Shown piece by piece: positions 61,889-64,000 of a stretch of 64,000 bases of DNA (its first letter is position 1; every line of letters begins with the position of its first letter). The notes beneath the pieces were generated by a model. That model saw only the letters and a list, made by a program, of their open reading frames with translations. It had not been told where the DNA came from and searched no databases. Origin of the DNA: DASWJZ01 sp963814905 (GTDB lineage: Bacteria > Pseudomonadota > Alphaproteobacteria > Rhizobiales > Afifellaceae); contig CAWFEM010000008.1 in NCBI GenBank assembly GCA_963814905.1, forward strand, positions 199,030-263,029. The letters are read 5' to 3'. A program made the position numbers and the translations under genes.

Positions 61889-62860
61889 CTAGGGCGTGGT
61901 CGCCATCGGCTCCGCGTCGGCGTGCTTCCGATACCAGTGATACGTTTGCGCGATCCCGTCTTTGAGCGAAATCGTCGGCCTCCAGCCTAGCCGATTGAGG
62001 CGTTCGCTGCTGAGCAGCTTCTGCGGCGTCCCGTCCGGCTTCGTCCGGTCGGCCACCACGCTGCCTTCGAAACCCACCGCCTTCGAAACGAGCTGCGCCA
62101 GCTCCAGGATCGTGAGGTCGGTTCCCGAGCCCACATTGACGTGCGTCTCGTCAGAGTAGTGCTTCATCAGGAAGACCAGGGCGTCGGCGCAATCGTCGAC
62201 GTGCAGGAACTCCCGCCGCACCGTGCCGGTGCCCCATATCGTGAGCGTCTTGTCGCCGCGGAGCTTCGCCTCGTGTGCCTTGCGGATCAGCGCCGGAAGG
62301 ACGTGGCTCGTCTGAAGATCGAAATTGTCCTCCGGCCCGTAGAGGTTCGACGGCATGGCGGAGATGAAATCCGCGCCGTGCTGTCGGCGGGTGAACGCGG
62401 CAAGCTTCAGGCCCGCGATCTTGGCGATGGCATAGGCCTCGTTGGTCGGCTCAAGCGCGCTTGTGAGCAGCGCCTCCTCGGTGATCGGCTGCGGGGCAAG
62501 CTTCGGATAGATGCAGCTCGATCCGAGAAACAGGAGCTTCTTCACGCCGCTCCGCCGCGCGGCCTCCATGACGTTCGCTTCGATCATCAGGTTGGCGTAG
62601 AGGAAATCGGCCGGATAGGTGTCGTTCGCGAGGATGCCGCCGACCTTCGCCGCGGCGAGGAAGATCGCGTCGGGCCGCGCTTCCGCGATCCATCCCTCCG
62701 TCTCCGCCTGACGCGAGAGATCGACGTCGCGCCGGTCGACCGTCAGGATATCGCACTTCTCCCGGCCAAGCCGTCGCACCAGCGCCGAGCCCACCATGCC
62801 GCGATGGCCGGCAACCCAGACCCTTTTGCCTTCAAGATCGAAGAGCGGGCTATTCGGCAT
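61889..62860 (-). CDS. fcl: GDP-L-fucose synthase
   Basis: The 323-residue SDR enzyme has the Rossmann motif GHRGMVGSALVR, the catalytic Ser block LGSSCIYP and Tyr/Lys in YAIAKIAG. It converts GDP-4-keto-6-deoxymannose to GDP-L-fucose by epimerisation and reduction. Its start overlaps the corrected gmd stop by 11 bases, so the two are coupled. Confidence 0.95.
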   Translation of the reverse strand: MPNSPLFDLEGKRVWVAGHRGMVGSALVRRLGREKCDILTVDRRDVDLSRQAETEGWIAEARPDAIFLAAAKVGGILANDTYPADFLYANLMIEANVMEAARRSGVKKLLFLGSSCIYPKLAPQPITEEALLTSALEPTNEAYAIAKIAGLKLAAFTRRQHGADFISAMPSNLYGPEDNFDLQTSHVLPALIRKAHEAKLRGDKTLTIWGTGTVRREFLHVDDCADALVFLMKHYSDETHVNVGSGTDLTILELAQLVSKAVGFEGSVVADRTKPDGTPQKLLSSERLNRLGWRPTISLKDGIAQTYHWYRKHADAEPMATTP

Positions 62861-63945
62861 TGCGTTTCCGTTCCGCCGCCACCGCGATCAGATCCTCGCG
62901 CACCATTTCCGCGCAAAGTGAATCGACGTCGGTTTCGTGAGTCCAGCCAAGCTTCGCCTTCGCTTTGGATGCGTCGCCTTGCAGCACATCCGCTTCCGTG
63001 GGGCGAAAGTAGCGCTGGTCGATTTCCACCAGGACCTTTCCTGTGGCCGCGTCGATCGCCTTTTTCGCCCAGGCCCTTGCCCTCCCATCGGAGCGCGACC
63101 CCGGTCTCCGCGAACGCCTTCTCCACGAAGGCGCGCACGCTGCAGCGCTTGCCCGTGGCAAGCACATAGTCGTCCGGCTCGTCCTGCTGGAGCATGAGCC
63201 ACATGCCCCGCACATATTCGCGCGCGTGGCCCCAATCGCGCTCCGCGTCGAGATTGCCGAGATAGAGGCGGTCCTGAATTCCCAATTTGATCGCGGCGAC
63301 CGCGCGCGTGATCTTGCGCGTGACGAAGGTCTCGCCCCTGAGCGGGCTTTCATGGTTGAAGAGGATCCCGTTCGAAGCGTGTATGCCGTAGGCTTCGCGG
63401 TAGTTCACCACGATCCAGTAGGCGTAAAGCTTCGCGGCGGCGTAGGGGCTGCGCGGATAGAAGGGCGTTGTCTCGTTCTGCGGAACCTCGCGTGCGTTCC
63501 CGTAGAGCTCCGACGTCGAGGCTTGATAGAAGCGCGTTTTCTTCGTCAGGCCGAGAAGGCGGATTGCCTCAAGCAGCCGAAGTGTGCCGAGCGCGTCCGC
63601 GTTGGCGGTATATTCCGCCGTCTCGAAGCTGACCTGCACGTGCGATTGGGCCGCGAGGTTGTAGATCTCGTCAGGCTGCGTTTCCTGCACGATGCGGATG
63701 AGATTGGTGGCATCCGTCATGTCCCCATAATGCAGGATGAACTGCTGGTTCGGCTCGTGGGGGTCTTGGTAGAGGTTTTCGACCCGCCCGGTGTTGAAGG
63801 ACGACGAGCGGCGCTTGATTCCGTGCACCGTGTAGCCCTTTTCGAGAAGCAGCTCGGCCAGATATGCGCCGTCCTGCCCGGTCGCCCCGGTGATCAGGGC
63901 AACCTTGCCAACTCCAGGCTTGTTCACGCGCCGTCTCTTTTGCAT
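62850..63945 (-). pseudogene. gmd: GDP-mannose 4,6-dehydratase, frameshifted
   Basis: The first ~295 residues are a normal GMD (GATGQDGAYLAELL, catalytic YAAAK). Near 63061-63065 a run of five T (five A on the coding strand) contains one base too many. The family sequence continues in the next frame with AIDAATGKVLVEIDQRYFRPTE and ends at 62850. Corrected, the enzyme is full length (about 364 residues) and makes GDP-4-keto-6-deoxymannose for fcl. A homopolymer indel is a common sequencing error, but a real disruption is not excluded. The start is ATG 63945 or GTG 63927. Confidence 0.85.
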
Positions 63946-64000
63946 CCATAGGGTCCCACGGTTTTCCCGCCTTTGGCGCCGGGTCGCAAGCCGGAACGTG

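Overview
The window is high-GC DNA of an alphaproteobacterium, most likely of the order Hyphomicrobiales (Rhizobiales). The order is suggested by a RegB/RegA redox two-component pair, an MmcB repair protein, an MbfA-type iron exporter with an Irr-like site, a DUF6481 protein, a likely 2-methylhopanoid synthase (HpnP), and the 45-bp and 100-bp palindromic intergenic repeats common in that order. I cannot name the genus. No rRNA, tRNA, CRISPR array, transposase or prophage gene was seen.

Layout. 1-1479: end of an AEC permease and an RraA-like aldolase. 1758-9157: a tightly packed lipid-oxidation-like cluster (fatty-acid alpha-dioxygenase homologue, unknown protein, old-yellow-enzyme reductase, membrane-anchored dihaem cytochrome c), then two membrane proteins. 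9154-10540: a GlxA-like regulator divergent from a DUF4242 protein. 10611-21217: a sugar-type catabolic regulon, with four enzymes on the minus strand, a TetR regulator, and a CUT1 ABC importer on the plus strand with two ATPase genes, the second frameshifted. 21334-30751: VOC, GST, methyltransferase, ring-cleaving dioxygenase and esterase, lytic transglycosylase, RNA helicase, hemerythrin and metal-sensor genes. 31184-35117: a second ABC importer (iron, polyamine or phosphonate type) whose binding-protein gene is frameshifted. 35136-44399: lipoprotein, mmcB, adenylate cyclase-TPR, regBA, dapB, an EVE protein, rhomboid, gpmA and a YiiX-like hydrolase. 44406-50446: phaC, mbfA, a CDGSH protein, lepA and a VOC protein. 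50750-54630: a PhoX-like protein in somewhat lower-GC DNA and a serine hydrolase. 54645-60142: GNAT, MarR, an encapsulated-ferritin-like protein, HpnP-like radical SAM, 1-Cys peroxiredoxin and a retropepsin-like protease. 60180-63945: pgm, fcl and a frameshifted gmd (nucleotide-sugar supply).

The most novel-looking unit is 1758-7465. There a bacterial alpha-dioxygenase homologue that keeps its distal His, radical Tyr and proximal His is translationally packed with an unknown protein, an OYE-type enone reductase carrying a Cys cluster motif, and a RoxA/RoxB-like dihaem cytochrome. By composition this resembles an oxylipin-style pathway, which is inference. Iron and redox handling recurs across the window (MbfA, CDGSH, EncFtn-like, hemerythrin, peroxiredoxin, RegBA).

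Three otherwise well-preserved genes each carry a single +1 frameshift, and a fourth (GNAT) may have one at its start. Raw-read checking is needed to separate assembly error from real mutation.
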